DNA from: Bradyrhizobium paxllaeri
GTDB taxonomy: Bacteria > Pseudomonadota > Alphaproteobacteria > Rhizobiales > Xanthobacteraceae
Assembly (NCBI RefSeq): GCF_001693515.2
Contig: NZ_CP042968.1
Location: forward strand, 6,200,001-6,264,000
Reading direction: 5' to 3'
DNA: 64,000 nucleotides
Shown here: positions 25,195 through 33,661 of the stretch, piece by piece
Layout: each line of letters begins with the position of its first letter
Numbering within the stretch: position 1 is the stretch's first letter
Translations under genes and position numbers: made by a program
Notes under the pieces: model-generated
What the model was told of the DNA's origin: nothing
What the model saw: the letters and a program-made list of their open reading frames with translations, nothing else
Databases searched by the model: none

Positions 25195-25761
25195 GTGAAG
25201 TTTCACCCTACGCCGCTTCATGGCGCCTACACGATCGAACTCGAAAAGCGCGGTGACGACCGGGGCTTTTTCGCGCGCTTCTTTTGCCAGAAGGAATTTG
25301 AAGCAGCCGGCGTGCCCATGCCGATCGTCCAGATCAATAACTCCCTGAGCGCGAAAGCCGGCACCCTGCGCGGGATGCACTATCAACTCGCGCCGGCCGC
25401 GGAGATCAAGGTAGTGCGCTGTATCCGCGGCGCGCTCTACGACGCCATCGTCGATCTGCGTCCGGACTCCCCGACCTTCGGCAAATGGTTCGGCGCCGAG
25501 CTCACCGCGGAAAACCGAACGATGATCTTCGTTCCGCAGGGCTTTGCACACGGCCTCATGACGCTCACCGACGACACCGAAGCGTTCTACCTGGTGAACG
25601 CGTTCTACGCTCCCGAACAGGAACGCGGCCTGCGCTTCGACGATCCGCGGTTTGGCATTGAGTGGCCGCGGCAGCCCGCGGAAATTTCGCCCAAAGACCA
25701 GAGCTGGCCAGACTTCGACCCCGTCTTTCATGGCATCGAATCCCTGCGAGGCCTGACGTGA
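25195..25761 (+). CDS. dTDP-4-dehydrorhamnose 3,5-epimerase family protein (RfbC-like)
   Basis: A 188-residue cupin of the RmlC/RfbC family. Catalytic His lies in GTLRGMHYQLAP. VRCIRGALYDAIVDLRPDSP, VPQGFAHGLMTLTDDTE and LRFDDPRFGIEWP are the standard family blocks. RmlC inverts C3 and C5 of a 4-keto-6-deoxy sugar. Next to a CDP-glucose synthase rather than rmlA/B/D, it more likely acts on a CDP-4-keto-6-deoxyhexose than on the rhamnose precursor, so I withhold a gene symbol. Start is an ATG or GTG cluster at 25195 (GTGAAGTTTCACCC). It overlaps the following SDR gene by GTGA. Confidence 0.9.
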   Translation: MKFHPTPLHGAYTIELEKRGDDRGFFARFFCQKEFEAAGVPMPIVQINNSLSAKAGTLRGMHYQLAPAAEIKVVRCIRGALYDAIVDLRPDSPTFGKWFGAELTAENRTMIFVPQGFAHGLMTLTDDTEAFYLVNAFYAPEQERGLRFDDPRFGIEWPRQPAEISPKDQSWPDFDPVFHGIESLRGLT

Positions 25762-26684
25762 GAATCCTTCTGACCGGAGGCAGCTCGTTCACCGGTCTGT
25801 GGTTTGCGCGCAGCCTTGCCACGAAAGGCCATACCGTCATCGCCCCCCTCAGGGGCAGCGACTATTCGGGGCTGCGCGGCAATCGCGTTGCCGAGCTTCG
25901 CCGTGTTGCCGAGGTCGTCGAGGACTGTCCCCTTGGCTCGGACCGCTTTCTCGATCTCGCTAGCACCGGCTCATGGGACCTGTTGTGTCAGCATGCGGCT
26001 CAAACAGGCGACTACCGCAATCCGGACTTTGACGTCATCGGCGCCGTCGCCGACAACACGAAAAATCTTGTCGCGGTCCTGAAGAAGATGATGGATCGTG
26101 GCCCGGTGGCCGTTGTGCTTACCGGCTCGGTCTTCGAGCAGGACGAGGGTGCGGGAGATGCGCCGCTCAGGGCTTTCTCGCCCTACGGACTGTCGAAGGG
26201 CCTCACCTGGCAACACTATCGCTTCCTGAGCGAGACCCAGAACTTCAATCTCGGAAAGTTCGTGATCGCGAACCCCATTGGCCCGTTCGAGGAGCCGCGG
26301 TTCTGCAACTATCTGATACGCTCCTGGTTCAAGGGCGAGGTGCCGGCGGTACGAACTCCCCTGTACGTGCGGGACAACATTCATGTTGATTTGCTGGCAC
26401 AAGCCTACGCGAACTTTGCGGAGAGCGTGCCTCAGCGTCAGGGCATAACGAAGCTCAATCCGAGTTTCTATGTCGAGAGCCAGGGCGCCTTCGCCCAACG
26501 CTTCGCCGCCGAGATGTCATCCCGCCTTGGGATCCCCTGCCCCGTCACGTTGCTGCAGCAGCAGGAATTCACCGAACCGATGGTCCGGATCAATACCGAT
26601 CGGATTGACGGGGCGGATTTCGGCTGGAGCGAAGCATCGGCCTGGGACGCCGAGGCTGAATTCTACAGGCAGGCCGCAAAATAG
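25758..26684 (+). CDS. NAD(P)-dependent SDR oxidoreductase, sugar-nucleotide type
   Basis: A 308-residue extended SDR protein starting at GTG 25758, which overlaps the preceding stop (GTGA). The cofactor-binding turn is ILLTGGSSFTGLWFA, the Ser region is VVLTGSVFEQ and the catalytic Tyr/Lys are in FSPYGLSKGLTW. Late blocks: YVRDNIHVDLLAQAY. It resembles reductases or epimerases that finish nucleotide-deoxysugars, but the product is unknown. The frame is open for 32 more codons upstream inside the rfbC-like gene; that part has no SDR character. It is last in the rfbF operon. Confidence 0.85.
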   Translation: MRILLTGGSSFTGLWFARSLATKGHTVIAPLRGSDYSGLRGNRVAELRRVAEVVEDCPLGSDRFLDLASTGSWDLLCQHAAQTGDYRNPDFDVIGAVADNTKNLVAVLKKMMDRGPVAVVLTGSVFEQDEGAGDAPLRAFSPYGLSKGLTWQHYRFLSETQNFNLGKFVIANPIGPFEEPRFCNYLIRSWFKGEVPAVRTPLYVRDNIHVDLLAQAYANFAESVPQRQGITKLNPSFYVESQGAFAQRFAAEMSSRLGIPCPVTLLQQQEFTEPMVRINTDRIDGADFGWSEASAWDAEAEFYRQAAK

Positions 26685-26730
26685 TTGCGGACGTCACATT
26701 CGCTCCGGCGATGGCGTTGCGACAAACCTG

Positions 26731-26973
26731 TTACCTGCTCCGGCAGCTTTGCCTGCAGGTTTGGGCCTGGCTGTCACAAGCGCTCTGGCAGGGCGCACCG
26801 AGCGTGGTCGGACATACGCGCTTGCAGGCATCATTCTGGCTGGCGCAGTTGGCAAAGCAGGCGTCACTGGCGGCATCGGCCAGGCGCAATTTACCGATCG
26901 AGACGTTGCTTTGGCCTGCAGCGGCGGTTCCAATCAGCAGCAGGGACAACGCTGCACAGAGCGCGAGCTTCAT
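26731..26973 (-). CDS. Small secreted cysteine-rich protein
   Basis: An 80-residue protein from ATG 26973. A clear signal peptide (MKLALCAALSLLLIGTAAAG) precedes a mature part with eight cysteines, spaced as C-x3-C-x6-C-x3-C and then C-x3-C-x6-C-x3-C (DACFANCASQNDACKRVC; APCQSACDSQAQTCRQSC). The two halves are a tandem repeat of the same C-x3-C-x6-C-x3-C unit. Disulphide pairing in the periplasm is likely. No named family is recognised. It converges on the rfbF operon and is downstream of the H-NS-like gene. Confidence 0.65.
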   Translation of the reverse strand: MKLALCAALSLLLIGTAAAGQSNVSIGKLRLADAASDACFANCASQNDACKRVCPTTLGAPCQSACDSQAQTCRQSCRSR

Positions 26974-27016
26974 GGAGACCCCCCGATGATCCGGCGTGCG
27001 CGGCCGCCAAAGACGC

Positions 27017-27394
27017 CTATGCGCGGCGGCGGCGAGAACTTTCGCCGCTGCCTTCCGGCTTGCCAATCACGAATTCCTCGATCTTGTGACCGGTCTTGAG
27101 GGCGGCCGTAAGCCAGCGAGGCTGTTTGCCGCGACCCGACCAGGTTTCGGAAGGCTCGTCCGGATTTCGATATTTCGGGAATACACGGGGATACTTCCGG
27201 CGCTCGCGCGGCGCACTTCGCGCCTCCGCTGATTCCGGCTGGCGCATTTCCTTCTCGCGCCGAAGTTGCGCCAACCGTTTTTCAAGCTCGCGCTTCTCGG
27301 ACGTCAACCGAACGGACAACACCTGACTGAGCTCCTCATGGAGCTGCCACAACTCGTCTACCGACATTCCATCGAAATTTGGCTTCTTGTTCAT
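27017..27394 (-). CDS. H-NS family DNA-binding protein
   Basis: About 125 residues from ATG 27394 (MNKKPNFDGMSVDELWQLH), preceded by GAGCGGG; a GTG/ATG pair 15-18 bp upstream is an alternative. The N-terminal half is the coiled-coil oligomerisation domain of H-NS/HvrA proteins (SVDELWQLHEELSQVLSVRL, EKRELEKRLAQLRREK). The C-terminal half has the DNA-binding loop in the form PKYRNPDEPSETWSGRGKQP, followed by WLTAALKTGHKIEEF. Such proteins silence AT-rich or horizontally acquired DNA. It sits between two surface-glycan gene groups, but targets are unknown. The C-terminal tail is basic. Confidence 0.88.
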   Translation of the reverse strand: MNKKPNFDGMSVDELWQLHEELSQVLSVRLTSEKRELEKRLAQLRREKEMRQPESAEARSAPRERRKYPRVFPKYRNPDEPSETWSGRGKQPRWLTAALKTGHKIEEFVIGKPEGSGESSRRRRA

Positions 27395-27694
27395 CCCGCT
27401 CGCGACCATCACGATTCGTAATGAACTATAAGTCCAGCGCCGGGCCTTTCCAGCAAAAATGTAGATTCGGCAGAAAATCTCCGCAGAACGCGAATTTACC
27501 GAGCGTCAAACCTAAGTGGTTCAAATATCTCTCAAATCGCGATCTGTGTCGGGATCGTTGCTTAAGATTTTCCTCAATTTTTGCAAGCGGACCGATAGTC
27601 ACTAGACCGCAGGTGGCAAAGTTCCCTTTCGCTATCAGGCGGAACCAGTCAGTGTTTGGAAAGTCGCCAGCGAGCGCCGGCCACCTCGTTTCGA
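27395..27694. other. Intergenic region between the H-NS-like and sugar-transferase genes
   Basis: About 300 bp with no supportable gene. It should contain the promoter of the H-NS-like gene and the end of the sugar-transferase transcript. AT content is visibly higher than in the flanks. Confidence 0.4.
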
Positions 27695-29218
27695 TTAGTA
27701 AGCGTTGCGCTTACGCAATACTTCGAAAAAGGTCTTGATCACGATCTGGATGTCCAGCCACAGGCTCCAGTTGTTGATGTACCAGAGATCTAGTTTTACG
27801 CGTTCGGAGATGTGCTCGATCGTAGGTGTGCCGCCGCGCGCTCCGTTGCATTGCGCCCAACCGGTCATGCCAGGCTTGACGTGATGCCGGAAAGCATACT
27901 CGCTCAACACTGTCTCGAAATAATTGTCGTGGGCCAGCGCGTGTGGTCGCGGACCGATCAGGGACATGTCTCCCTTGAGGACATTCAATAACTGCGGCAG
28001 TTCATCGATGCTTGCCGATCGCAACAGACGGCCAATGGATGTCACCCGGGGGTCGTCGCGCGTAGCCTGCACGACGGCGGGCCCGTTTTCCTGCACGATC
28101 ATGGTGCGGAATTTGAACATCATGAACTGCTTGCCGTTAAATCCCTTTCGGAACTGCCGGAAAATAACCGGGCCAGGACTGTCAAGCTTGATGGCGATCG
28201 CCGTGAGCGCCATGATGGGCAGAAAGAACACGAGCGCCAGCGATGCGATGACAATGTCCATCACGCGCTTGACGAAGCGCTCCGCGGCGCTGAGCGGCGC
28301 GCGTTGAATTTCGATGGCAAGGACGCGCTGGCGCGCCGATGACGCATAATTCGTCAACGTCCGAACCCGGATGTCGGGCAACAGCCGTACCGCAACCGGA
28401 AGCATCTTGACGTGCTCGCGGACGAACTCCAGCCGGCCCGCGTCCTCCCAGGGCACGGCGAGCATAACTTCCCGGCAATTGTTGCGCCTGACGAAATTTG
28501 CGGCTGCGTTGATGACGTTGACGTCGGTCGACTCGCGCGTCTCGTGGTCGTCGTCCGAACTGAGCGTGAAGCGGCTGACTTCAGACGTCCCGAAGAAGAC
28601 CAGGAGATCCCGGGGCTCCAATGCGGCGATCTCCTCGAAATCGCCGATCAGCACGATGTCCCGTCGGCCGATCACGCCGCGTGACACGGCGGCCGCCAGG
28701 GCCAACTTGGTCCCCTTCCTGACCGCGAGCAATCCCGCCGGCGCGACAAAATAAAACACCACAAAGGCGCCGCGGGAATAATCGACACCGATCTTGAGCA
28801 GAAACGCAAAGAACGCGAGCAGCAAACCAGTCGTGAACCAGCAAATCAGTATCTCGCCGATCTCGACGCGCGGTTTGGCGCTGTCAGGAAAATCGTAATA
28901 GCCGTTTCCGCTCATGCGCAGGATGTGAATGAAGCTCGCCAACAACCCGACTGCGCAATGCGGGAGAATGTTCGGCACCGAGTTTCCGACGGAAAGCTGA
29001 TAGCCGATGCCTCCTGCCACACTGGACAGCAGGATCACGAAGGCATCTGCTGTCGACAAGAGATAGGGGACGGCGTTGCTGGAGAAACGAGTCGGAGGAC
29101 CGCCAGCGGATTGGTCGAGTTGGCCCACCTTGTTGCCGATATCCGCTCCAATCGACATACGAAAATGCCCGCGCAGTATTACTGAAACCAACTGCCTGAT
29201 TATCGGCTGGGAGCCCAT
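27695..29218 (-). CDS. Undecaprenyl-phosphate sugar phosphotransferase (exopolysaccharide initiation)
   Basis: Up to 507 residues (ATG 29158, MSIGADIGNK, is a likely alternative start). The N-terminal half has four or five membrane segments (YLLSTADAFVILLSSVAG; FTTGLLLAFFAFLLKIGV; VVFYFVAPAGLLAV), then a CoA-binding-like cytoplasmic domain and the bacterial sugar transferase domain from about residue 315: RVMDIVIASLALVFFLP, KLDSPGPVIFRQFRKG, FKFRTM, SIDELPQLLNVLKGDMSLIGPRPH and MTGWAQCNGARG. This is the WbaP/ExoY/GumD type that moves a hexose-1-phosphate to the lipid carrier to start a polysaccharide repeat. It stands alone on the minus strand. Confidence 0.92.
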   Translation of the reverse strand: MGSQPIIRQLVSVILRGHFRMSIGADIGNKVGQLDQSAGGPPTRFSSNAVPYLLSTADAFVILLSSVAGGIGYQLSVGNSVPNILPHCAVGLLASFIHILRMSGNGYYDFPDSAKPRVEIGEILICWFTTGLLLAFFAFLLKIGVDYSRGAFVVFYFVAPAGLLAVRKGTKLALAAAVSRGVIGRRDIVLIGDFEEIAALEPRDLLVFFGTSEVSRFTLSSDDDHETRESTDVNVINAAANFVRRNNCREVMLAVPWEDAGRLEFVREHVKMLPVAVRLLPDIRVRTLTNYASSARQRVLAIEIQRAPLSAAERFVKRVMDIVIASLALVFFLPIMALTAIAIKLDSPGPVIFRQFRKGFNGKQFMMFKFRTMIVQENGPAVVQATRDDPRVTSIGRLLRSASIDELPQLLNVLKGDMSLIGPRPHALAHDNYFETVLSEYAFRHHVKPGMTGWAQCNGARGGTPTIEHISERVKLDLWYINNWSLWLDIQIVIKTFFEVLRKRNAY

Positions 29219-29349
29219 AAATCCGACAGACCTTCAAAGGTCTAAGTAACTCTTCGTTAATACCGGTGACCATACACTCGGCCGGAGTGCAACGCAACAT
29301 TTAATCGGTTTGAATGCGCCTTTAACCGTTTTACGGAGCAAGTTGACAA

Positions 29350-29613
29350 ATGTTGCCCATCCTCGCCTGCGTTGCCGGCATCTATGTGGGCCTTCATTTT
29401 AATATTCTGGCGCTGCTTCCACTCACTGTATTAGGCGCCGCCGCGTATATCGTCTCGGCCTGGGCCAACGGCCAAGGTTTGCTGGACAGTATAACCGCGG
29501 TGCTGCTTCCAATACTCACCGTTCAGGTGGGGTATTTTCTGGGGCTGACCAGTCGGCCGGCATATTTCCATTTGCGATCCCGGCTCAATATTTGGCACTC
29601 AGAGCGGGTATAA
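29350..29613 (+). CDS. Small integral membrane protein, 87 residues
   Basis: An 87-residue very hydrophobic protein with three likely membrane spans (MLPILACVAGIYVGLHF; LLPLTVLGAAAYIVSAW; AVLLPILTVQVGYFLGL) and a short basic tail (RLNIWHSERV). It starts at ATG 29350 and is divergent from the sugar transferase gene. Length and topology recall ExoX-like exopolysaccharide regulators, which also sit next to ExoY-type transferases, but I see no diagnostic ExoX motif; treat that as a hypothesis. Confidence 0.6.
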   Translation: MLPILACVAGIYVGLHFNILALLPLTVLGAAAYIVSAWANGQGLLDSITAVLLPILTVQVGYFLGLTSRPAYFHLRSRLNIWHSERV

Positions 29614-29668
29614 TTCCGGGACTGCGATTTAAAGGCGGATTATCAGGCATTTTCCGCAGCAGGCGGGC

Positions 29669-30016
29669 CTATCGCACCTTGCCGGCGAAATACTGGTTGA
29701 AGGCTTCCTGGACGGCGCCCAGGCCCCCCAGTTGACGATCGAGTTCTTGCGTGCGCTTTTCTCCGGTCGCCATCTGCTGTTCGTATTCCTTGATCCTGGC
29801 CGCATCCTTGGCGTCGCGCGTCAGATATTCGTCGTAGTCGGTACCGGTGGCAAAGGCAGCCTGATCGCGCGCCGCATCGACGCGCGCACGCAAGGCATCC
29901 CTCTCCTTCCGGATTGAAGCAACCGCGGCCTCGATCGCCGCCGAAATCGAGCCGAGCCGTTCGCTGTCGGTTTGAGCGTCGCGCTCTGCGGAACGAACCT
30001 TGAAAGCCCATGCCAT
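29669..30016 (-). CDS. Predicted coiled-coil protein, 115 residues
   Basis: Starts at ATG 30016 (MAWAFKVRSAERDAQ) with a good AAGGAG upstream. The 115-residue product is almost wholly alpha-helical and charged (AVASIRKERDALRARVDAA; LTRDAKDAARIKEYEQQM; ATGEKRTQELDRQLGGL), suggesting a coiled coil, and has no signal peptide. No family is recognised. The open frame extends 18 codons upstream, but the Shine-Dalgarno supports the shorter form. Confidence 0.6.
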   Translation of the reverse strand: MAWAFKVRSAERDAQTDSERLGSISAAIEAAVASIRKERDALRARVDAARDQAAFATGTDYDEYLTRDAKDAARIKEYEQQMATGEKRTQELDRQLGGLGAVQEAFNQYFAGKVR

Positions 30017-30262
30017 ATCGAGTCTCCTTAGGCTTAACCGGTTTCGCAGCACTGCTCGCCGGACTGGCAAGACCGCGAGACCAACGTTGGAAAAGAAGTT
30101 ATGTGCAGCCTACCGAACTGATGCCCAATCAACAACGTTGCTTTTTCCGGGAGAAACGAAAGGCTAGACTCCCGGATGATTCGGATTTCCGGATTAGCGA
30201 CGAGCGTGCAAGCGTGTAGGATTGCCAAGCATATGCCGAGGTGACGACCGGACCGACGCAAG

Positions 30263-30703
30263 ATGAGATTTCGAGACACATTGAAATTTGCTCTCGAACT
30301 GTTCGTGCCTGAAAGGCTCATGCACCCAGGCGGGAGCCTTGCGTCCGATCCGAAGCACGAAGCCTTGCAAGACGCTACACCGACTCCCGCGGAACGCGCA
30401 CCGAATGGAAAGGCCCGCCGGATCATCGAGGAGCTGGACCATGGGAAATTCGGTGGTCCCTCGTTTGGTCCGCAAACGATCGAACTGATGTCGAAAGCTC
30501 TGGAGGATGTCGAGGCTTCATTGCCGCAACCGGCATCGGTCCAGCAGCTTCGCCTGATCGCCGCGACCATTTTGGAGGTAGCCGGCGACGGCGAACGCGA
30601 TCCGATCCGGCTGAAGGCGGCGGCAATGTCCGCCCTCAAGCCGGACATTGGCGACGTGGATGGAGCGCCGCCACCGACGACTGACAGCGAGCGCTCGCTG
30701 TAA
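30263..30703 (+). CDS. Hypothetical protein, 146 residues
   Basis: A 146-residue soluble protein starting at ATG 30263 (MRFRDTLKFALELF). The middle part is helical (ARRIIEELDHGKFGGPSF; IELMSKALEDVEASL; QQLRLIAATILEVAGDGE) and the end is Pro/Asp-rich (VDGAPPPTTDSERSL). No domain is recognised. The codon pattern looks like the surrounding chromosomal genes. It lies 130 bp upstream of the membrane cyclase-like gene and points the same way, so they could be co-transcribed. Confidence 0.5.
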   Translation: MRFRDTLKFALELFVPERLMHPGGSLASDPKHEALQDATPTPAERAPNGKARRIIEELDHGKFGGPSFGPQTIELMSKALEDVEASLPQPASVQQLRLIAATILEVAGDGERDPIRLKAAAMSALKPDIGDVDGAPPPTTDSERSL

Positions 30704-30832
30704 GCTGGCTAGGCAGATTGCTGGTCCTGCGCCTGTTTAAGCGAGTGATTTGCCACTCAAGCGGATGGCAAGCTATAAGCTGACCGGGCGGCTGCCTGAG
30801 CGTCTCGCCCGCTCGGCCTGGGGACAATCAAA

Positions 30833-31849
30833 GTGGTTCATCGTGAAGCTCCTAAATCGATCCTGGTTCACGTGCTTTTTGGACTGAGGAAACTTCTGGG
30901 CATTGCAACCTTTGCCCTGATCATCGTTCTGCTCGGCCCGAAGCTGTTTGTCCTGTTCGACAATCCAAAGAACGCAACGGTTCCAGCCAAACTGTTCGAG
31001 GCGCGCGAGTACATCCTCAGTAAATCGGCGCCAGTACTACATCGCTATGTGCCGACCAACATTGCCGGCAGCGATCGCTCGGACTGGATCCTGATCGGTC
31101 TCGCCATTGTCGTTACCATTTTTTCCGGCGCCGTCGCGCAGCGCTCGCAGACCGCGCAGAACCGGCGGCTGCTGCGAAAGTCGGCCCAGGCGTGGCGCCG
31201 GAAAGAGGGCGTGAAGCCGGGCTCCAGGCTCGACGCCGAACTGGAAACGACGCTGCGAATGGCGGAAAGCGACAAGGCTGTGAACCGTCAGGAGCTGTTG
31301 CGGGTGTTCGCCGAAACCAAGAAGAAGCTCGATACGTTCGGCCGCGAAGTCGCTTTCCTTGCCATCGACGTGGTCGGCTCGGCGGGGATGAAGGCCGGCG
31401 AGGATCCCGCTTCCATTCAGTATGACTTCGAGGAGTATCGAAAGCTCGTCGAGCGCATCTTCCGCGCCAGGGGCGTGTTGAAAACGGCGTGGACGCCCGA
31501 CGGCGTGATGGCATGCTTCGCCCATGTGGAAGACGCCTGCCAGTCAGGCAAGGACGTCATCAAGAGTCTCAAGGTGTTCAACAGCGAGGTAAAGCTGTCG
31601 AAAGCCGATTTCTCCGTTCGCTGCGGCGTGAACGCGGGCCTGGTCTACTTCGACGATTCCACGCCGCTCGAGACGATCTCGGACCGCGTCATCGACGTCG
31701 CCGGGCACATGCAGAAGAATGCCGAGCCGAACACCGTGCTGGTGGCGCGCAAGATCATTGAGCCGTTGCGTCAGCTCGAGGAGTTCACCCACACCTCGCA
31801 AGTCATCGACGGCTACGAAGCCAGCGTCTGGCGGAATACCGGCTCTTAG
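30833..31849 (+). CDS. Membrane-anchored class III cyclase-like protein with altered catalytic residues
   Basis: A 338-residue protein. Two membrane helices (LLGIATFALIIVLLGPKLFV near 20-42; WILIGLAIVVTIFSGAV near 86-103) flank a periplasmic loop. A helical linker (about 105-175) leads to a class III cyclase-like domain: REVAFLAIDVVGSAGM holds the first metal Asp and KTAWTPDGVMACF the second. The block that normally carries the transition-state Asn and Arg (V-N-x-A-x-R) reads VIDVAGHMQ, that is Asp and His in those places. It may be a low-activity cyclase or a nucleotide sensor. Start is GTG 30833. It is followed by a stem-loop at 31895-31914. Confidence 0.75.
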   Translation: MVHREAPKSILVHVLFGLRKLLGIATFALIIVLLGPKLFVLFDNPKNATVPAKLFEAREYILSKSAPVLHRYVPTNIAGSDRSDWILIGLAIVVTIFSGAVAQRSQTAQNRRLLRKSAQAWRRKEGVKPGSRLDAELETTLRMAESDKAVNRQELLRVFAETKKKLDTFGREVAFLAIDVVGSAGMKAGEDPASIQYDFEEYRKLVERIFRARGVLKTAWTPDGVMACFAHVEDACQSGKDVIKSLKVFNSEVKLSKADFSVRCGVNAGLVYFDDSTPLETISDRVIDVAGHMQKNAEPNTVLVARKIIEPLRQLEEFTHTSQVIDGYEASVWRNTGS

Positions 31850-31894
31850 GCCGCGCTCCCCCTCCCCACAATTTCAGTTCTTTGAACGGACAGA

Positions 31895-31914
31895 GGCCGC
31901 CAACTGAGGCGGCC
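31895..31914. terminator. Stem-loop between convergent genes
   Basis: GGCCGCC-AACTGA-GGCGGCC, a perfect 7-bp stem with a 6-nt loop, lies between the convergent cyclase-like gene (stop 31849) and PEP-CTERM gene (stop 31943). It could serve as a bidirectional terminator, although no T-tract follows on either side. Confidence 0.4.
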
Positions 31915-31942
31915 CCTCGATCTCAAATCAGGGCTGACTGGA

Positions 31943-32662
31943 TTAGGCGGCGCGAAGCGCGGCGTTGTTCCTGCGGCGATAAGCCATAAAGCCGACACCA
32001 GCGAAGCCGAGGATCATCATCGCCCACGTCGAGGGTTCGGGGACAGCGCTTGTGAACGTCGCCGAGAAGGTGGCATCGAAATGATTGGCTGAAGACCAAG
32101 CACTTTGAGTTTGACCAGGCGTTGGGAGCGGCACGGTGTCGGCGAAGATAGTGCTCCACACCAAAGTGCCAAGATAGGGGTTAGAGTTAACGTTGTTGCA
32201 GCCACTAAAGCTTAAACACGAACCAAAGCTTGCTGTGCCGGAGTTACCAGCGATTCCGTACGTACTCAGGAACGCCACGTATTTCTGGCCCTGCGTGACG
32301 TTGAGCCCAATGGGCGAGAAGTCGAGCAGACCGACTCCATTTCCGGATATCACCGGGCTCTGCCAGAGCATTGTGGTCGGCTTGGAGCCATCCCACGCGT
32401 ACACTGCCCCATATAAGGAAGTGATGGTCGAGTTACTCAGGGTAAACTGAAAGTTAGTAAGCGCCCCCGTGATAGGAGCGGTGAACGTCTCACCCATGAA
32501 TTGGGTTTGCTGACCACCAATCAGAGCGCCGGAAAGAGGGCCGTTGGGGTAACTATTTACTGGATTGCTGACGACAACAGCTGACGCGGGGGATGCACTT
32601 AGCGCCGCGATGCAGGTTATCGCGGCCACGGCCACGGCCGCGGCTGTCTTGATTTTGTTCAT
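31943..32662 (-). CDS. PEP-CTERM (PEPxxWAMM) sorted surface protein
   Basis: A 239-residue secreted protein from ATG 32662 (MNKIKTAAAVAVAAITC), with an AGGAAG ribosome site. A signal peptide ends near ASPASA. The body is rich in Ser, Asn, Thr and Gly and beta-strand-like. The C-terminus is a textbook PEP-CTERM sorting signal: VPEPSTWAMMILGFAGVGFMAYRRRN, i.e. PEPxxWAMM, a membrane helix and an Arg cluster. Such proteins are cut and anchored or released by an exosortase, usually in exopolysaccharide-producing bacteria. No exosortase gene is in this window. The body matches no fold I can name. Confidence 0.85.
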   Translation of the reverse strand: MNKIKTAAAVAVAAITCIAALSASPASAVVVSNPVNSYPNGPLSGALIGGQQTQFMGETFTAPITGALTNFQFTLSNSTITSLYGAVYAWDGSKPTTMLWQSPVISGNGVGLLDFSPIGLNVTQGQKYVAFLSTYGIAGNSGTASFGSCLSFSGCNNVNSNPYLGTLVWSTIFADTVPLPTPGQTQSAWSSANHFDATFSATFTSAVPEPSTWAMMILGFAGVGFMAYRRRNNAALRAA

Positions 32663-33268
32663 AGTACTTCCTTGATTTGCTAAGCTTAGCCTCGCCTCAG
32701 ACAAGGCTTTCCTGGCCGCTGTGGCATGGCGGCAATTTACCGTCGTTTACCAGTATTAAATCGCTGTGACAGTTGCGTAACATTCCGGTTTTATTCCGGA
32801 CCGCTGCTGCGCAAGTAAATGCGCCGCCAGATCAAAGCGGGCATCAGCGTCGGTTCGTCACGCTATCGCTTCCATGAGTGATGCGAGCTTTGTCGGGCAA
32901 TGCCAACATCAACGTTTGCGCCAGCTTAAAGGCCGCCGCCAAGACATCGCTGCAGCCGTATGAAGCAACCGTCACACGAAGTTCTTCAGTCCATAATGCC
33001 GATAGCCGATGTTTGGATTTTTCAATTGGCAACGTGCAATGTGGGTCACGCCGGCCGCATGATGGACAGCCATTGCAAAAACGTGATGACAGGTTCGGGT
33101 CGGTTTCGCCCCGTCAAGCGGCCATCAGATAATGAGCAAATGGCGACGGCCCGGGGTTTTACGGGGTTAAGCTCCTAAAATCGCTCAAGACTTTCAATTG
33201 CCCCGCATTGACCGCCACAATATTATATTCTAGCTTTAATCTTTAATTGTTTAATTCTGTTTCCAGCG
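32663..33268. other. 606-bp gap, no supportable gene
   Basis: Several 60-85 codon frames occur, but none has a ribosome site, domain or consistent codon pattern. The segment next to 32662 should hold the promoter of the PEP-CTERM gene. AT-rich stretches are present near 33215-33255. Confidence 0.4.
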
Positions 33269-33478
33269 GTGGCGGCCGTGGATACCAAACTCAGTTCCGA
33301 TTTGAGGCGATTGCGATACGCCCTTGAGGCAGTTTCAGCGGATTTGGACGCCATTGAACAACGCCCACATGCTTCGTTGCGCCTGGCCGCCGAAAACCTC
33401 GAGGGAAACCGGCGCGACGGGCTTGAGACATTCGTCAACCACTTTGTCTTCGCGGTAAAAAGCGGCGTCCTGCGGTAA
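33269..33478 (+). CDS. Possible small helical protein, 69 residues
   Basis: A 69-codon frame from GTG 33269 (MAAVDTKLSSDLRRLRYALE). The product is helical with an acidic/basic pattern (LEAVSADLDAIEQRPHASL; AAENLEGNRRDGLETFV). No family is recognised. The start is uncertain: the second GTG, at 33278, is also possible. Listed because the amino-acid composition is protein-like and it lies in a gap that is otherwise empty. Confidence 0.35.
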   Translation: MAAVDTKLSSDLRRLRYALEAVSADLDAIEQRPHASLRLAAENLEGNRRDGLETFVNHFVFAVKSGVLR

Positions 33479-33661
33479 ACCACCGGCAGCCAGCCAAGCA
33501 TCAATCCTTCCACCGCCATCGCGCAAGCGGCGAAAATCCCGGCAAGCCCATTTGCAAGCCCATTTGTATGGCATGGCCCCGCTAGGCCATTATCGGCTTC
33601 CTGATTGCGTTGAGACCCGGCCAAGGGGGGCGGGTCCAGGCTGTTCGGTTGAGATCACCTT

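Noticed and set aside
30833..31849. Reading this gene as an ordinary active adenylate cyclase
   Set aside because: The Asn/Arg positions needed for catalysis are substituted, so I describe it as cyclase-like only.
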